Assembly (NCBI RefSeq): GCF_034521915.1
Contig: NZ_JAXHLU010000010.1
Location: 1 to 64,000 of the forward strand
DNA from: Fodinibius sp034521915
GTDB lineage: Bacteria > Bacteroidota > Rhodothermia > Balneolales > Balneolaceae
DNA: 64,000 nucleotides
Direction of reading: 5' to 3'
Position numbers and translations under genes: made by a program
Shown: positions 1 to 9,360 of the stretch, in pieces
How positions within the stretch are numbered: position 1 is the stretch's first letter
Layout: each line of letters begins with the position of its first letter
Notes under the pieces: model-generated
Seen by the model: the letters and a program-made list of their open reading frames with translations, nothing else
Told to the model about the DNA's origin: nothing
Databases searched by the model: none

Positions 1-76
1 TAAACGTAAGATATCGTCTCAGAAATACATCTAAATCAATCACCTAACATTCTATTCCGATTTTTTGAAAACTATT

Positions 77-421
77 ATGGAACTTAATCAACTTTATGAC
101 TGGTTCATGAGCCTTGGAGAACCCTATGGAGTAAATCCTATCATTTTTGGCTCTATTTATGTTGGAGCTATTCCTTTCTTTTGGGTCGCCATGTGGTGGC
201 TGGTAAAAAATATTCGCAATAATCGCTCTGTTGCCGGACCTGTTTTAATGGCATGCTGTTGCGCGGTCTCTTCTTATGTATATCTAATTTTCGTAGGTGA
301 GAACGTTCCCTATTGGGTTTATGGATTAATTGTCGCCATCATTGTGTATGCTATCTATTCTACCTTACAATCAGTGAAAAAGAAAAAAAGCGAGATCAAG
401 GAAGAGCAAACGCCTGCATGA
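77..421 (+). CDS. Small three-helix membrane protein, unknown function
   Basis: A 114-residue protein not recognised as a known family. It shows three hydrophobic stretches (roughly residues 16-41, 53-73 and 77-97) and ends in a charged tail (KKKKSEIKEE), so it is probably an inner-membrane protein with its tail in the cytoplasm. An in-frame TTG lies 12 bases upstream, but the ATG at 77 gives a cleaner start (MELNQLYDW). No operon partner is visible: the next gene is on the other strand. The function is unknown. Confidence 0.6.
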   Translation: MELNQLYDWFMSLGEPYGVNPIIFGSIYVGAIPFFWVAMWWLVKNIRNNRSVAGPVLMACCCAVSSYVYLIFVGENVPYWVYGLIVAIIVYAIYSTLQSVKKKKSEIKEEQTPA

Positions 422-470
422 TAGTACTGTAATTACGAATGTAATGCGGCAATCTTTCCTCAACAACGAC

Positions 471-510
471 TGTCATCGCGAGCGAAATGGAATGGAGCGC
501 GGCGATCTAC
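471..510. repeat. Fragment of a dispersed intergenic repeat
   Basis: The stretch beginning TGTCATCGCGAGCGAA and ending GGAGCGCGGCGATCT has the look of the short dispersed repeats found between genes in many bacterial genomes. It sits in a 250-base gap (422-672) that otherwise holds no convincing gene; a 65-codon frame there has no protein-like features. Only one copy is seen in this window, so the repeat nature rests on resemblance. Confidence 0.4.
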
Positions 511-672
511 ATAAAACAATTTGCTCATGCTTAAGGAATAACTTTAGATACTACACACACCTGCACCAACAAATGGCTTCGGTGTACAGGCGAACCTATT
601 CCGGGAGATTACTACGGTCAATCAGGCCTCCCTCGTACTGACAGTGCTTTTTAAAAACAACAAAGTCTTCCA

Positions 673-1437
673 TCATTCATTTTCTGCCCACCTTAGTTCG
701 TGGTGATCAAATCCATCCCGAATAGAAGGTTTCACAATCTCAAAATAGGGCGACACATCAAAATCACGAGGGGCAAACAAGCTGTGGTGACGTATATGCA
801 AAATTTCTTTCTGTGACTGAATAAGCGCTTTGCTACTCGACCCATCAACATCAATATTGGGAAGGATTGGATATTGAATCGACTGAAAAGCCTGCGCAAT
901 TAGGGAAGAGCAAATAGCCTTTGTGGGATCGCCGCTGCCCAATGCCAACAGCCGACGCCGATATTTTTGAGGAACCGGCGGCGTTTGGATAAGGTAACGC
1001 GCCAGATCAAAAATATTCTTTAGATCATATTTATAGCCAATTCTCTCTTTCATAAAATTAACCACTTGTTTTATCTCTTCGGAAGAAAGTCCTACAGGAC
1101 GACAAATTCTGGTGTGATTTTCACAATAGTTGCCCAAGGGAACTGTTCGAACTCCTTCTTTAAGATCTGCTTCTATAAGAACGTGCTGCTTGTTGGGTTC
1201 TTCATCTATCAAATTATCTTTTCCAATAAAAATAGCAGCATGCGACCAAGTAGATTGAGTAAGATATTTAATGGCCATGCTAATACGGCTACTACCATCA
1301 ATTAACAATATATCTCCCGGCTTTAGGGTCTTTTCCAGTACTTCTCGAGAACAGGTGGCAACCGACTCCTGTTCCTCATCAGTCTGAGTAAGATAACGTG
1401 CTAACCGATAGCCTAAACCACTTAGTGCAGGAATCAT
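673..1437 (-). CDS. YiiX/YebB-like permuted papain-fold cysteine amidase
   Basis: A 254-residue protein matching the permuted NlpC/P60-type hydrolases (YiiX, YaeF, peptidase family C92). Visible signatures are GDILLIDG (about 41-48), the histidine-bearing TWSHAAIFIG (His66) and, near the end, KAICSSLIAQAF with the expected nucleophile Cys176; the His-before-Cys order is the permuted arrangement. Family members are thought to cut amide bonds in peptidoglycan or lipid-linked substrates. No clear signal peptide is seen, so the location is uncertain. It runs toward the start of the window, with an alpha/beta hydrolase gene just upstream on the same strand. Confidence 0.8.
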   Translation of the reverse strand: MIPALSGLGYRLARYLTQTDEEQESVATCSREVLEKTLKPGDILLIDGSSRISMAIKYLTQSTWSHAAIFIGKDNLIDEEPNKQHVLIEADLKEGVRTVPLGNYCENHTRICRPVGLSSEEIKQVVNFMKERIGYKYDLKNIFDLARYLIQTPPVPQKYRRRLLALGSGDPTKAICSSLIAQAFQSIQYPILPNIDVDGSSSKALIQSQKEILHIRHHSLFAPRDFDVSPYFEIVKPSIRDGFDHHELRWAENE

Positions 1438-1481
1438 CAGGACTTTATTTTAAATAATTTCTATCATAATCATTTCATAAA

Positions 1482-2240
1482 TCACAAATAACGATCCACC
1501 CAAGCAGCCGTTACTGAACCGACATAGTGGGCATCCTCTTCGTTAGTCAAAAGATGGTCGGCATCATCCAGCGAGATAAAACTTTTGGGATGTTTAGCCA
1601 ACTTATAAATATGGGCGGCATTATCAATTCCCACGGTCTTATCTACCGGTGAATGAAAGATAAGCAGTGCCTTGTCAAGGTTTTTAATGATCTTGTTCAT
1701 TGCTTGCTCTTTCAGATCATCCAGAAATTGTTTTTTAATAGTAAAAACACGTCCGGCCAGCTTCACACGGGCTTCTCCCTTTTTCTCAATCTCATCTTTC
1801 TTGTCTACAAGAAGATGAGCAACATGTTTAGGATTACAGGGCGCACCAATAGTTGCTACTGCTTCCACAGACGCAATTCGATGCGCTGCCTGAAGCACCG
1901 CGGCGCCACCCAGTGAATGACCAATTAACATTCGCGGGGTCGACCATTCCTGATCCATATACTCTGCCGCCGCTTGAAGATCATCAATATTGGACGAAAA
2001 ATTGGTGTCAGCAAAATCACCTTCACTTTCACCCAAGCCGGTAAAATCAAATCGAAGGACCCCCATCCCGTGCTCTGTCAAAGTACGGCTAATGCGTCCA
2101 ACCGCACGCAGATTTTTACTACAGGTAAAACAGTGAGCAAATAATGCCGCTCCTTTTGTTACTCCCTGATCCGGTTCATCAATTCGCGCTGATAATTTTA
2201 CCCCTTGACTTCCTAAAAATTCGACCTTATTACTTTCCAT
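1482..2240 (-). CDS. Alpha/beta hydrolase, OsmC-associated type
   Basis: A 252-residue serine hydrolase. The nucleophile elbow GHSLGG places Ser109; a likely acid is in SPVDKTVG (about residue 200) and the histidine in DADHLL near the C-terminus. The opening segment and the RFDFTGLGESEGDF stretch resemble the N-terminal half of proteins that fuse this hydrolase to an OsmC peroxidase domain; here the protein stops after the hydrolase, so the OsmC part is absent and none follows. The substrate is unknown. It lies 15 bases after the DUF3179 gene on the same strand, so co-transcription is likely. Confidence 0.8.
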   Translation of the reverse strand: MESNKVEFLGSQGVKLSARIDEPDQGVTKGAALFAHCFTCSKNLRAVGRISRTLTEHGMGVLRFDFTGLGESEGDFADTNFSSNIDDLQAAAEYMDQEWSTPRMLIGHSLGGAAVLQAAHRIASVEAVATIGAPCNPKHVAHLLVDKKDEIEKKGEARVKLAGRVFTIKKQFLDDLKEQAMNKIIKNLDKALLIFHSPVDKTVGIDNAAHIYKLAKHPKSFISLDDADHLLTNEEDAHYVGSVTAAWVDRYL

Positions 2241-2255
2241 AAATATTTTTTGATA

Positions 2256-3374
2256 TTAGTTATTAGTATAAATTTCTGTCTCCGGCCAAAAAACCAGCCA
2301 GGCAAACGCAAAGTAATCACCAAAGGTGACAGTCTCCAATTGTTGTCCTTCGTGTTCACCTTTTACTGCTTTGCCAGTTACACTCCAAACTGATCCCGTT
2401 TGCTTATCTACAATATTGCCATTTTCAACTACAAACGTGAGTTCCGTGCCATCAAGTACTCGTTTAAATACTCCTGTCGAACCCGACTCCTTGGATTCAG
2501 CTATCCGCGCCGCATCCATAGCCGAAGTAGCTCCACCGGTATGGATAACTACCAATGGCGTCTCTCCAAGTTTATCATTGATAACTTGTTTTTTCTTAGT
2601 AACAGAATATGGATAGGCTTTTTGATGCTCATCCAGCTTTACTCCAATGACTTTTTCCATGGGTGGCAAGCGATCGTCATCATTGCCCGCACCAAATAGG
2701 GGCGAATTATTAATATCGTCATATCCTGTATATGGATTCCGGCCGTAATTACGATCATAACCCGTATTTTTGGAAAGCACGAGTCCATCAGGATAGCTCT
2801 TTCTAAATTGTTCAAACGAAATAATCTGGCTGGAAATCTGCTCCAACGTTGTCCCCACATAATCACCCACAATAGCTTTGCCGGTAAACTGCTGCCAAAG
2901 CGTTTCGGTTTTGCGATCAAACATTACCAGATCGGAATGGCGCAAAAATCCGGATACCCCGAATTCGAGCGTTTCTCCATTAACAGTACGCTCAAAAACG
3001 AGCGCTGAGTAACAAAGCGGACAAAAGGTTACCAGTAAGGGATCCCCTTGAATCTCATCATTCACAATTTCGTGCCAGATCATAATCTGCAGCGGATAAG
3101 CCCGTGCTTCTCCCTCATGTTCTACGGAAAGTACGGGCTCCTTGGCAGCTATCCATGACGAAGCCTCATTAAGAGACACAAATTTGGGATCGTCAATCGA
3201 GGGAATCCCATCTTTGGGCGGTCCGCCACGTTTTAGTTCGCTTAGCTCAATAGTTGATTTATCAGTATTAGTATCCCAACCCCGAAGCTGCTGGGCATTC
3301 ACTTTTTTTGCTAATCCTATAACAATCAATAGAATTATTACATAACTTAGCTTATATGGCTTGAATGAAAGCAT
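2256..3374 (-). CDS. DUF3179 domain-containing secreted protein
   Basis: A 372-residue protein with an N-terminal hydrophobic signal segment (IILLIVIGLAKKVNA). Typical DUF3179 features are visible: DGIPSIDDPKF near the N-terminus, the cysteine motif VTFCPLCYSALVF in the middle, FGVSGFLRHSDLVMFDRKT, and near the end FGDYFAFAWLVFWPETEIY. The family has no proven biochemical role. This copy is intact, unlike the second DUF3179 gene at 7466-8580, and serves as a local reference for reconstructing that broken copy. The hydrolase gene follows 15 bases later. Confidence 0.88.
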   Translation of the reverse strand: MLSFKPYKLSYVIILLIVIGLAKKVNAQQLRGWDTNTDKSTIELSELKRGGPPKDGIPSIDDPKFVSLNEASSWIAAKEPVLSVEHEGEARAYPLQIMIWHEIVNDEIQGDPLLVTFCPLCYSALVFERTVNGETLEFGVSGFLRHSDLVMFDRKTETLWQQFTGKAIVGDYVGTTLEQISSQIISFEQFRKSYPDGLVLSKNTGYDRNYGRNPYTGYDDINNSPLFGAGNDDDRLPPMEKVIGVKLDEHQKAYPYSVTKKKQVINDKLGETPLVVIHTGGATSAMDAARIAESKESGSTGVFKRVLDGTELTFVVENGNIVDKQTGSVWSVTGKAVKGEHEGQQLETVTFGDYFAFAWLVFWPETEIYTNN

Positions 3375-3418
3375 AGCTCTTGTTATTTACTTGGCTAATT
3401 AAAAACTAAAACTTTTAC

Positions 3419-4072
3419 ATGCTCAACTGGTTTAAGAGACGTCGTAAGAAGAATTCTTCTTACGAGACAAACGAAGAATGGATCGAGGCGCTCAAGCCTC
3501 CCGTTGATGAGCAAGCTGTGAAAAAGCTTCGCGCCCAATTAATACGTGGGCTTAAACCAGCGCTGCATAAATATGTTGATCGCGAACTCGACCAGTTTGT
3601 TGAGGATGTAGCTCAAGATGCGCTGCTAAAAGTTCTGGATAACATCGACTCATTCCGCGGAGAAAGCAAACTCCTTACCTGGGCTATGAAAATTGCCGTG
3701 CGCGAGGGGCTCACCGAACTTCGTCTAAAACGTTATGATGATATTTCTATTGAGGATCTAAAACCCGATGACGAAAGCCGAGAGGTTTTTTCGCTATCCG
3801 TAGCCAGTGATGATACCAGCCCTGAACGTTCGCTGCACGAATCGCAGCTTGTCGATAAGGTTTTACAAATTATTAACGAAGAGCTAACTCAAAAACAGAA
3901 AACCGCAATCAATGCGCTTATGATTCAAGGATTGCCAATGCCCGTTGTTGTTAAACAACTGGATACTAATCGCAATGCGCTCTACAAATTAGTTCACGAT
4001 GCGCGGGTAAAAATCAAGAACAAGCTCGAGGTAGAGGGTATCGACCCTGACGAAATGTTAAATAAACTGTAA
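3419..4072 (+). CDS. ECF-type RNA polymerase sigma factor
   Basis: A 217-residue sigma-70 family protein. Region 2 is seen in FVEDVAQDALLKVLDNIDSF followed by GESKLLTWAMKIA, and region 4 near the C-terminus as a helix-turn-helix (QKQKTAINALMIQG through NRNALYKLVHDARVKIK). It should direct RNA polymerase to a stress or envelope regulon. The next gene, 59 bases downstream, is a small zinc-finger protein that looks like its anti-sigma partner. It is transcribed divergently from the DUF3179 gene, with a 44-base gap between the two starts. Confidence 0.88.
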   Translation: MLNWFKRRRKKNSSYETNEEWIEALKPPVDEQAVKKLRAQLIRGLKPALHKYVDRELDQFVEDVAQDALLKVLDNIDSFRGESKLLTWAMKIAVREGLTELRLKRYDDISIEDLKPDDESREVFSLSVASDDTSPERSLHESQLVDKVLQIINEELTQKQKTAINALMIQGLPMPVVVKQLDTNRNALYKLVHDARVKIKNKLEVEGIDPDEMLNKL

Positions 4073-4131
4073 GATCTGTAAAGCTTAGATCATCAGTACT
4101 TATGATATATAAAAGTACTTAATACCTTAAC

Positions 4132-4374
4132 ATGGAATTAACACCTAAAATATTAAAGAATTTAATTAAGTCGGCACAGATGGCGACCGCTCATGAGATC
4201 GGTTGTGATGAGTGCTTTGACGAGCTTCATAAATTTGCTGAAATGGAATTGGCTGGAAAATCTCCCGCCGAAGCCAAACCGTTGGTTCAGGATCATCTGA
4301 ATAAATGCGGAAGCTGCCGGGAAGAATATGAAGCCCTGCTTGAAGGCCTTCGTGCTCTACAAAATGGTCACTAA
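4132..4374 (+). CDS. Zinc-finger anti-sigma-like protein (no membrane helix)
   Basis: An 80-residue protein with the zinc-binding arrangement of anti-sigma factors: CDECFDELHKFAEME, then the histidine and cysteine pair in QDHLNKCGSCREEYEALLEG. Such domains bind and hold ECF sigma factors. Unlike classical anti-sigma factors it lacks a transmembrane segment, so it is probably cytoplasmic and could sense redox or zinc directly. It follows the sigma gene on the same strand and ends at a strong bidirectional terminator. Assignment as partner of that sigma factor is inference from adjacency. Confidence 0.78.
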   Translation: MELTPKILKNLIKSAQMATAHEIGCDECFDELHKFAEMELAGKSPAEAKPLVQDHLNKCGSCREEYEALLEGLRALQNGH

Positions 4375-4397
4375 TTGTAAAAATGTTAAAACGGTAT

Positions 4398-4432
4398 AAA
4401 AATTCCCATACCCTTATTAATGGGAATTTTTT
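4398..4432. terminator. Bidirectional intrinsic terminator
   Basis: The inverted repeat AAAATTCCCA / TGGGAATTTT with a 12-base loop is flanked by A and T runs, so it can stop transcription from both sides. It separates the convergent anti-sigma-like gene and the membrane protein gene, and overlaps the last codons of the latter. Confidence 0.8.
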
Positions 4433-4902
4433 CTTCCAAGCCACCTACTGCTTAAGTATCCCAATACCCAGCCATAAACAAGGTGTACCAATAACGTAAT
4501 AGTGATATATAAAAGTGCACTATCTAAATAGAGGGGATGATCGGTTGGTAAATTATTAGCATATCCAAAGCCGAAAAATCCCCACCCAATAAGCGGACTA
4601 TACACAAACATCATGAAAAGCCACAGCACAATGGCCAGCACTTCCGCTTTGAGAATAGATAGATCGTCCTCAAACGTATAAACCAACACAAAAGCCCAAA
4701 ACGTGCCGTAACAAAAATGGAGCAGCAGTGCGTAACCCGATTCTACCACTCCCAAATTATACAAAAAAGCTTGCGAGGGAGGCACGTTAAAAGGGGCCAA
4801 TCCCGTCACATTTATCCCTATATAGATAAACAAAAACATTACTAAGCTGGCCAAAAATCCTGAAAGGGCAATATTAAATGTTCGTTTAATTGTACACGTC
4901 AT
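4417..4902 (-). CDS. Four-helix membrane protein, unknown function
   Basis: A 161-residue integral membrane protein with about four hydrophobic helices (near residues 11-30, 55-76, 86-105 and 127-150). It has no recognised motif beyond its topology. Small polytopic proteins of this type in Bacteroidota are usually unannotated. It follows a histidine kinase gene by 13 bases on the same strand, so the two are probably one transcript, and it could take part in the same sensing pathway. The function is unknown. Confidence 0.7.
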   Translation of the reverse strand: MTCTIKRTFNIALSGFLASLVMFLFIYIGINVTGLAPFNVPPSQAFLYNLGVVESGYALLLHFCYGTFWAFVLVYTFEDDLSILKAEVLAIVLWLFMMFVYSPLIGWGFFGFGYANNLPTDHPLYLDSALLYITITLLVHLVYGWVLGYLSSRWLGRKNSH

Positions 4903-4915
4903 AGCAAAAAATTAC

Positions 4916-6286
4916 TTATTCAAATAAGGCGTTACTTGATCCGGAGGCATCCGACTTTTCAAAAGTTAATGTTATATTCAATCCTCCATTATCTTCTACC
5001 GATAGTTCTCCGTCAATTTGTTGTATTAAAGCTGCAATAATAGCAGAACCAGTGCTCTCGGAATTTTCAAAGTCGTCATCTGCCGATATTCCTTTACCAT
5101 CATCCTTAATTTGAATATGCACTTTTTTATCAACCTGATGCATTCCAATTTTAATAGTCCCAGATTGTCTTCCATCGAAACCATGTTCAATGGCATTGGC
5201 CATAATTTCGTTAATAATCAGTCCCACGGGAACTGCCTGATTTATATTTAATTGCACTTGGCCCAAATTGGACTCCAGCGTAATATTTTTATCCTTAGTG
5301 ATATAGGTACTACAAATATGATTGGTCAATTCTTTCATGTACGCTGCCAAATCAACTTCGGAAAATGAATTTGACTGATATAGCTTTTCATGAATCATCG
5401 CCATTGATTTGATACGATCGCGACTCTCCTTCAATGCCTTGTCGGCATTTCCGTTACTCATGCTTTCCAGCTCCAGCATCCCCGAAATAACCGCCATGTT
5501 ATTTTTTACCCGGTGATGAATCTCCATCAGCATCACTTCTTTTTCGTAGAGTGCCTCCTCCCACCGACCAATGCTTTTATTTGCTCGAACCGAAAATACT
5601 ACGCCAATTAGCACTAATAAAATGCCCAGAATTACACTTATCCAAAGTCCAAACTGTTTTACTACTCCAGAGGCATCCCCAACCGAAGCCATAAGTTCAC
5701 GATTTTGATCGTTCCATTTGTCATTTAGGCTATTATATTTTTCAAGCTTTGCCTGAGTCAGGCTATCACTGGAATCTTTTTTCTCGAGCTTCTTAAACCA
5801 GTTAACGATCAACTCATGCTGACGATGTTCTATTTCTTTCAGCTTTTCCCAATTGTGACGTAATTCTTGTATTGGCCTTGATGAATTAAAATAACGGAAG
5901 ACAGTTATTAAACCGCTTATCTCGCTGGGATATATTTCGTCAGTATCAAAAGTCCGAAATACCGTTTCTACATCAGGATCCTCGGAAAAAAGCTCATCGA
6001 TTGTATTTCTCAATGAATCTTTCTGAGCTTTTACTTGCAGGTAAGCCTCGAAGTGTTTCTTGTCACTTTTCCGGCTTAACCGTTCTACATGCATTCCAGC
6101 CTGGTAATGGTAGTGATTCCATTGAGAGAGCAGGGCCGAATAATCGCCTGAGGCAGCAATCATGTTAATTGAAAAGTTGGTGAGTACCGTCAACCCACTA
6201 GCGGCAAAAATAAATATTCCTACCACAATAATGAGCTTACGGCTCAAATAGAATCTATTCCCTTCTTTTAACTTATCTTCATCCAT
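4916..6286 (-). CDS. Membrane sensor histidine kinase, HisKA_2 type
   Basis: A 456-residue kinase. Two membrane helices (about 16-38 and 212-233) bracket an extracytoplasmic, mostly helical sensor region. The phospho-acceptor motif EIHHRVKNN and the following MAVISGMLELES are characteristic of the HisKA_2 class; the C-terminal ATPase shows NEIMANAIEHGF and DDGKGI. No response regulator is adjacent, so its partner is elsewhere or the output is a single-domain regulator. A GTG codon precedes the ATG chosen here by one codon. The second kinase at 45679-47487 has the same core, suggesting paralogous family expansion. Confidence 0.87.
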   Translation of the reverse strand: MDEDKLKEGNRFYLSRKLIIVVGIFIFAASGLTVLTNFSINMIAASGDYSALLSQWNHYHYQAGMHVERLSRKSDKKHFEAYLQVKAQKDSLRNTIDELFSEDPDVETVFRTFDTDEIYPSEISGLITVFRYFNSSRPIQELRHNWEKLKEIEHRQHELIVNWFKKLEKKDSSDSLTQAKLEKYNSLNDKWNDQNRELMASVGDASGVVKQFGLWISVILGILLVLIGVVFSVRANKSIGRWEEALYEKEVMLMEIHHRVKNNMAVISGMLELESMSNGNADKALKESRDRIKSMAMIHEKLYQSNSFSEVDLAAYMKELTNHICSTYITKDKNITLESNLGQVQLNINQAVPVGLIINEIMANAIEHGFDGRQSGTIKIGMHQVDKKVHIQIKDDGKGISADDDFENSESTGSAIIAALIQQIDGELSVEDNGGLNITLTFEKSDASGSSNALFE

Positions 6287-6490
6287 CACTACATCCCAAG
6301 TTAATGCTCACGTACAAAGACGAATTCATAAATTCAATTCTTACCGATTTATTTAATATCAAAGAATTATAATGAAGAACTGTATATACATTATTTTATA
6401 GTAAGATATGCACCCCTCGATACATCTATAAGTTGGATTGAGAAATGGATCCCCAAAAATAACTTTCGCATAAAAAGAAGAGCTGAAATC

Positions 6491-7447
6491 ATGCATAATA
6501 TTACAAAGAAAATATGGTCTGCCTTGGCTGTTTTTCTCGTTTCGGCAACCGTTGTGGCAGCCCAAACCTGTAGTTGTGCCGGAGCCCCCTTAATTAGCTC
6601 GCAAAGTATTAGTACTACATCACAGGGCAATCTATTATTGGGCATAACATATGGACATAAAGAAATTTCGGAACTGTACCAGGCAGATAATAAACTCAAA
6701 AATACAACTGTTGAGCGCAGTACACAGTCAACGCTTATTGAATTAAACTATGGCATTACCAACCGACTCACTATTTCTGGAACGGCAACCTATGTACGAA
6801 AACGACGATTGGGTTTACAAAGCAATGACGAACTTATAACAACTGGAATTGGCGATGGAGTTGTATTATTAAAATATGTTCTACATCAAAATACAATTAA
6901 AGAGCAGTATCAGCTGGCCGTTGGAGCCGGAGCCAAAATACCTTTTGGAAAAACCTCACTGACCAATGATGGAATCGGGCTTAACTTAGATATGCAGCCG
7001 GGTACCGGGGCATGGGATGGTGTTGCTTGGTCATATTTTTCCAAAACTTTCGCGCCGGTCACGACAATAAATTTATTTCTTTTTAGCACGTATCGAGCTA
7101 CGGGCAGTGCAGAGCGGTTTGGCGAAAATGATAACTACGAATTCGGCAATGAACTACTGATAAATATTGGTGCCACGAATAATATTACTTCTGACCTATC
7201 CTATATTGGCACTATAAGTTATCGATCTACCAGTTCAGACCTACGAAACGAAAACAAGCTGCCCAACACAGGTGGCAAATGGATTAATTTAGAACCTGCA
7301 CTAAAGTATCAACTTACTGACGGGTTATCGATTAAAGCATCTGGTGAAATACCCATCTATCAATATCTCAACGGGTTACAACCAACAACCAGTTATACCG
7401 CATCGATCTCACTCTTTTACAACTTTGGAAAGAAAGTAATCTTTTAA
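6491..7447 (+). CDS. Secreted outer-membrane beta-barrel-like protein
   Basis: A 318-residue protein with a signal peptide (hydrophobic core ALAVFLVSATVVAA, likely cut after AQ) and, just after it, the cysteine-rich start TCSCAGAPL. The rest alternates polar and hydrophobic residues as in barrel strands, with frequent Gly, Tyr and Thr, and ends in SLFYNFGKKVIF, compatible with an outer-membrane insertion signal. It resembles the broad 'transporter/phenol-degradation MetA' group of small barrels, but the exact family is uncertain. A broken DUF3179 lipoprotein gene follows after 18 bases and may share its transcript. Confidence 0.68.
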   Translation: MHNITKKIWSALAVFLVSATVVAAQTCSCAGAPLISSQSISTTSQGNLLLGITYGHKEISELYQADNKLKNTTVERSTQSTLIELNYGITNRLTISGTATYVRKRRLGLQSNDELITTGIGDGVVLLKYVLHQNTIKEQYQLAVGAGAKIPFGKTSLTNDGIGLNLDMQPGTGAWDGVAWSYFSKTFAPVTTINLFLFSTYRATGSAERFGENDNYEFGNELLINIGATNNITSDLSYIGTISYRSTSSDLRNENKLPNTGGKWINLEPALKYQLTDGLSIKASGEIPIYQYLNGLQPTTSYTASISLFYNFGKKVIF

Positions 7448-7465
7448 TAAAAGGATACCACCACT

Positions 7466-8580
7466 ATGAATTTCTTCAGACTATGGAGCGTTATACTTTT
7501 TGCGTTAACTTTTGTGGGTTGTACTTCGGTTACAAGTAACACCGAGTCTTCCTCATCTGATAACCCATCTGAGGAGTCAGAATGGCTGCTTCCAGAAGAT
7601 GAAGTCATTAATGGTGGAGTATCAAAAGATGGCATTCCTTCAATTGATGATCCCAAATTTAAGCCTACCACCGAGATCAATTACGTTCAGGATGATCGGC
7701 TCATTATTGGTGTTCGTATTGGAAATACCATCAAAGGATATCCCCATCAGGTTTTAGATGCCCACGAAATAGTAAATGATCAAATTGGTGACCAACCTTT
7801 TTGTCTCACTTATTGCCCTTTGACAGGCAGTGGAATTGCCTGGGATCGAACTATTGATGGAGAAGCAGTTGAATTTGGGGTATCCGGACTATTATTCCGA
7901 AACAACCTGATACCCTATGATCGTAAAACCAACACCTAATTATTCACAAATGCTCATGAAAGGAGTTAAGGGAACGAGATCTGGAGAAAATTTAGAAACG
8001 TTTCAGGTTTTTGAAACCAGCTGGTCTACTTGGAAGAAGATGTTCCCCAATGCCAAAGTGCTTTCCACAGATACCGGATTCGGCAATAGTAGATACCAAG
8101 GCTATGTGTATGGGGAAGATTATCTGAACGAAAACTCACCTCCACTATTTCCTATCAATGTTGATGAAAAAGCTCTTGGAGGAAGGGGATATAAAGAACG
8201 TGTCTTTGGTATCATTGACTCAAATAGGGATAACAGTATATTAGATACCCAAAATTTTGTTATTGATAACTTTGGATCCGGCATAAATTTAACAAAAACG
8301 AGTACTCGAAATACCGACTATATTGTTGTGGGAAGTACTTCGTTAAACTTCGTCGTAGCCTTCAAAAGTGAGTTATCCGATGGCACGGAGTTAAACTTTC
8401 AACCTGTCCAAGGTGCACTTCCTATTATTCTAACAGATAATGAGGGTAACCGATGGGACGTCTTTGGATACGCTGTAGATGGTCCTCGACAAGGAGACCG
8501 GTTAACTCCTGCTACAGCATATCACAAGTTACTGGTTTGCCTTGGGAGAATTTTTTCTATGGGGTTGGTATCCTAGATAG
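7466..8580 (+). pseudogene. DUF3179 lipoprotein gene broken by two single-base insertions
   Basis: The first part (7466-7936) encodes a lipoprotein signal with lipobox cysteine (TFVGC), then DGIPSIDDPKF, TYCPLTGSGIAWDR and FGVSGLLFRNN, matching the intact DUF3179 gene at 2256-3374. It hits TAA at 7937. The family sequence continues one base later in the next frame (NYSQMLMKGVKG). A second one-base gain near 8529 shifts out the C-terminal motif; the restored frame reads YWFALGEFFLWGWYP and stops at 8580. The whole length is otherwise present and well conserved. Either the gene is recently inactivated or the assembly has two indel errors. Confidence 0.85.
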
Positions 8581-8623
8581 CTTTAAAAGGAATTTACCAT
8601 TTGTAAAACACAATATAAGGATA

Positions 8624-9187
8624 ATGGCATTTATAGATATTATTGAACCCGAGGAGGCCACGGGCAATCTCAAGGAGATCTACGAAGAGCTTAAGCAGAA
8701 GACGGGGCAAATTGGCTACAGATTCATAAAATCCAGAGCCTGAATCCGGAGACGATAACTGCACACATGGACCTGTATATGTCCATCATGTTCAGCAAGT
8801 CACCCTTAAGTCGAGCGCAGCGCGAGATGATGGCGGTGGTTGTTTCGGTTGCCAACGATTGTGAATATTGTCAACAGCACCACGGACAGGCACTTAATCA
8901 CTACTGGAAAGATCGAAATCGTATAAAACAGCTTCGGCAATAACTACAACAAGCTGGACCTCAACAATGTTGACAAGCGGCTTTGTCAGCTCGCGCGGGA
9001 ATTAACGCTTAATCCCAGTAGCATAAATAAAGAGCAGTATATTCAGCCGCTTAAAAATACGGGACTGTCTGATCGAGCTATACTGGATGCGGTACTGGTC
9101 ATCAGCTATTTTAATTTTGTAAATCGTATCGTTACGGGGTTGGGAGTAGAAACCAATGAAGAAGAAGTGCAGGGTTATAAATACTAA
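8624..9187 (+). pseudogene. Peroxidase-related (carboxymuconolactone decarboxylase-like) gene with two frameshifts
   Basis: Translating across three frames restores one protein of about 187 residues. Frame one begins MAFIDIIEPEEATG. A missing G in the GGGG run at 8704-8707 moves it to WLQIHKIQSLNPETI, then the family's redox motif CEYCQQHHGQAL. An extra base at 8941 creates TAA, and the frame resumes as NYNKLDLNNVDKRL through to NRIVTGLGVETNEEE. The CxxC plus His motif and surrounding text match the uncharacterised peroxidase-related/AhpD-like enzymes. It follows the broken DUF3179 gene by 43 bases, so two neighbouring genes hold four indels. Confidence 0.82.
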
Positions 9188-9211
9188 ATCAAAATGGGTT
9201 TAATAATGTAG

Positions 9212-9307
9212 ATCAATCTCCCTAAATCCCTCTTCTCCAAGAGGGACCATAAAGCAGTATTTACTAAAAAAGTTCCTCCTTAGAAAAGGAGGACAGGAGG
9301 ATTGATT
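9212..9307. repeat. Short MITE-like repeat with imperfect inverted ends
   Basis: The left end ATCAATCTCCCT and the right end AGGAGGATTGAT are imperfect inverted copies (10 of 12), enclosing CCCTC- and GGAGG-rich text including TCCTCCTTAGAAAAGGAGGA. Such CCCTC/GGAGG cassettes are dispersed in many Bacteroidota-like genomes. No coding capacity is present. A related element lies at 39783-39975. Confidence 0.55.
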
Positions 9308-9360
9308 ATAAGGTATGATTTTATTTTCGCAGTAGTGCTAATTGTAGATTAAAATATGAT

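Noticed and set aside
444..641. 65-codon gene in the first gap
   Set aside because: It contains the dispersed-repeat-like text at 471-510 and has no protein-like composition.
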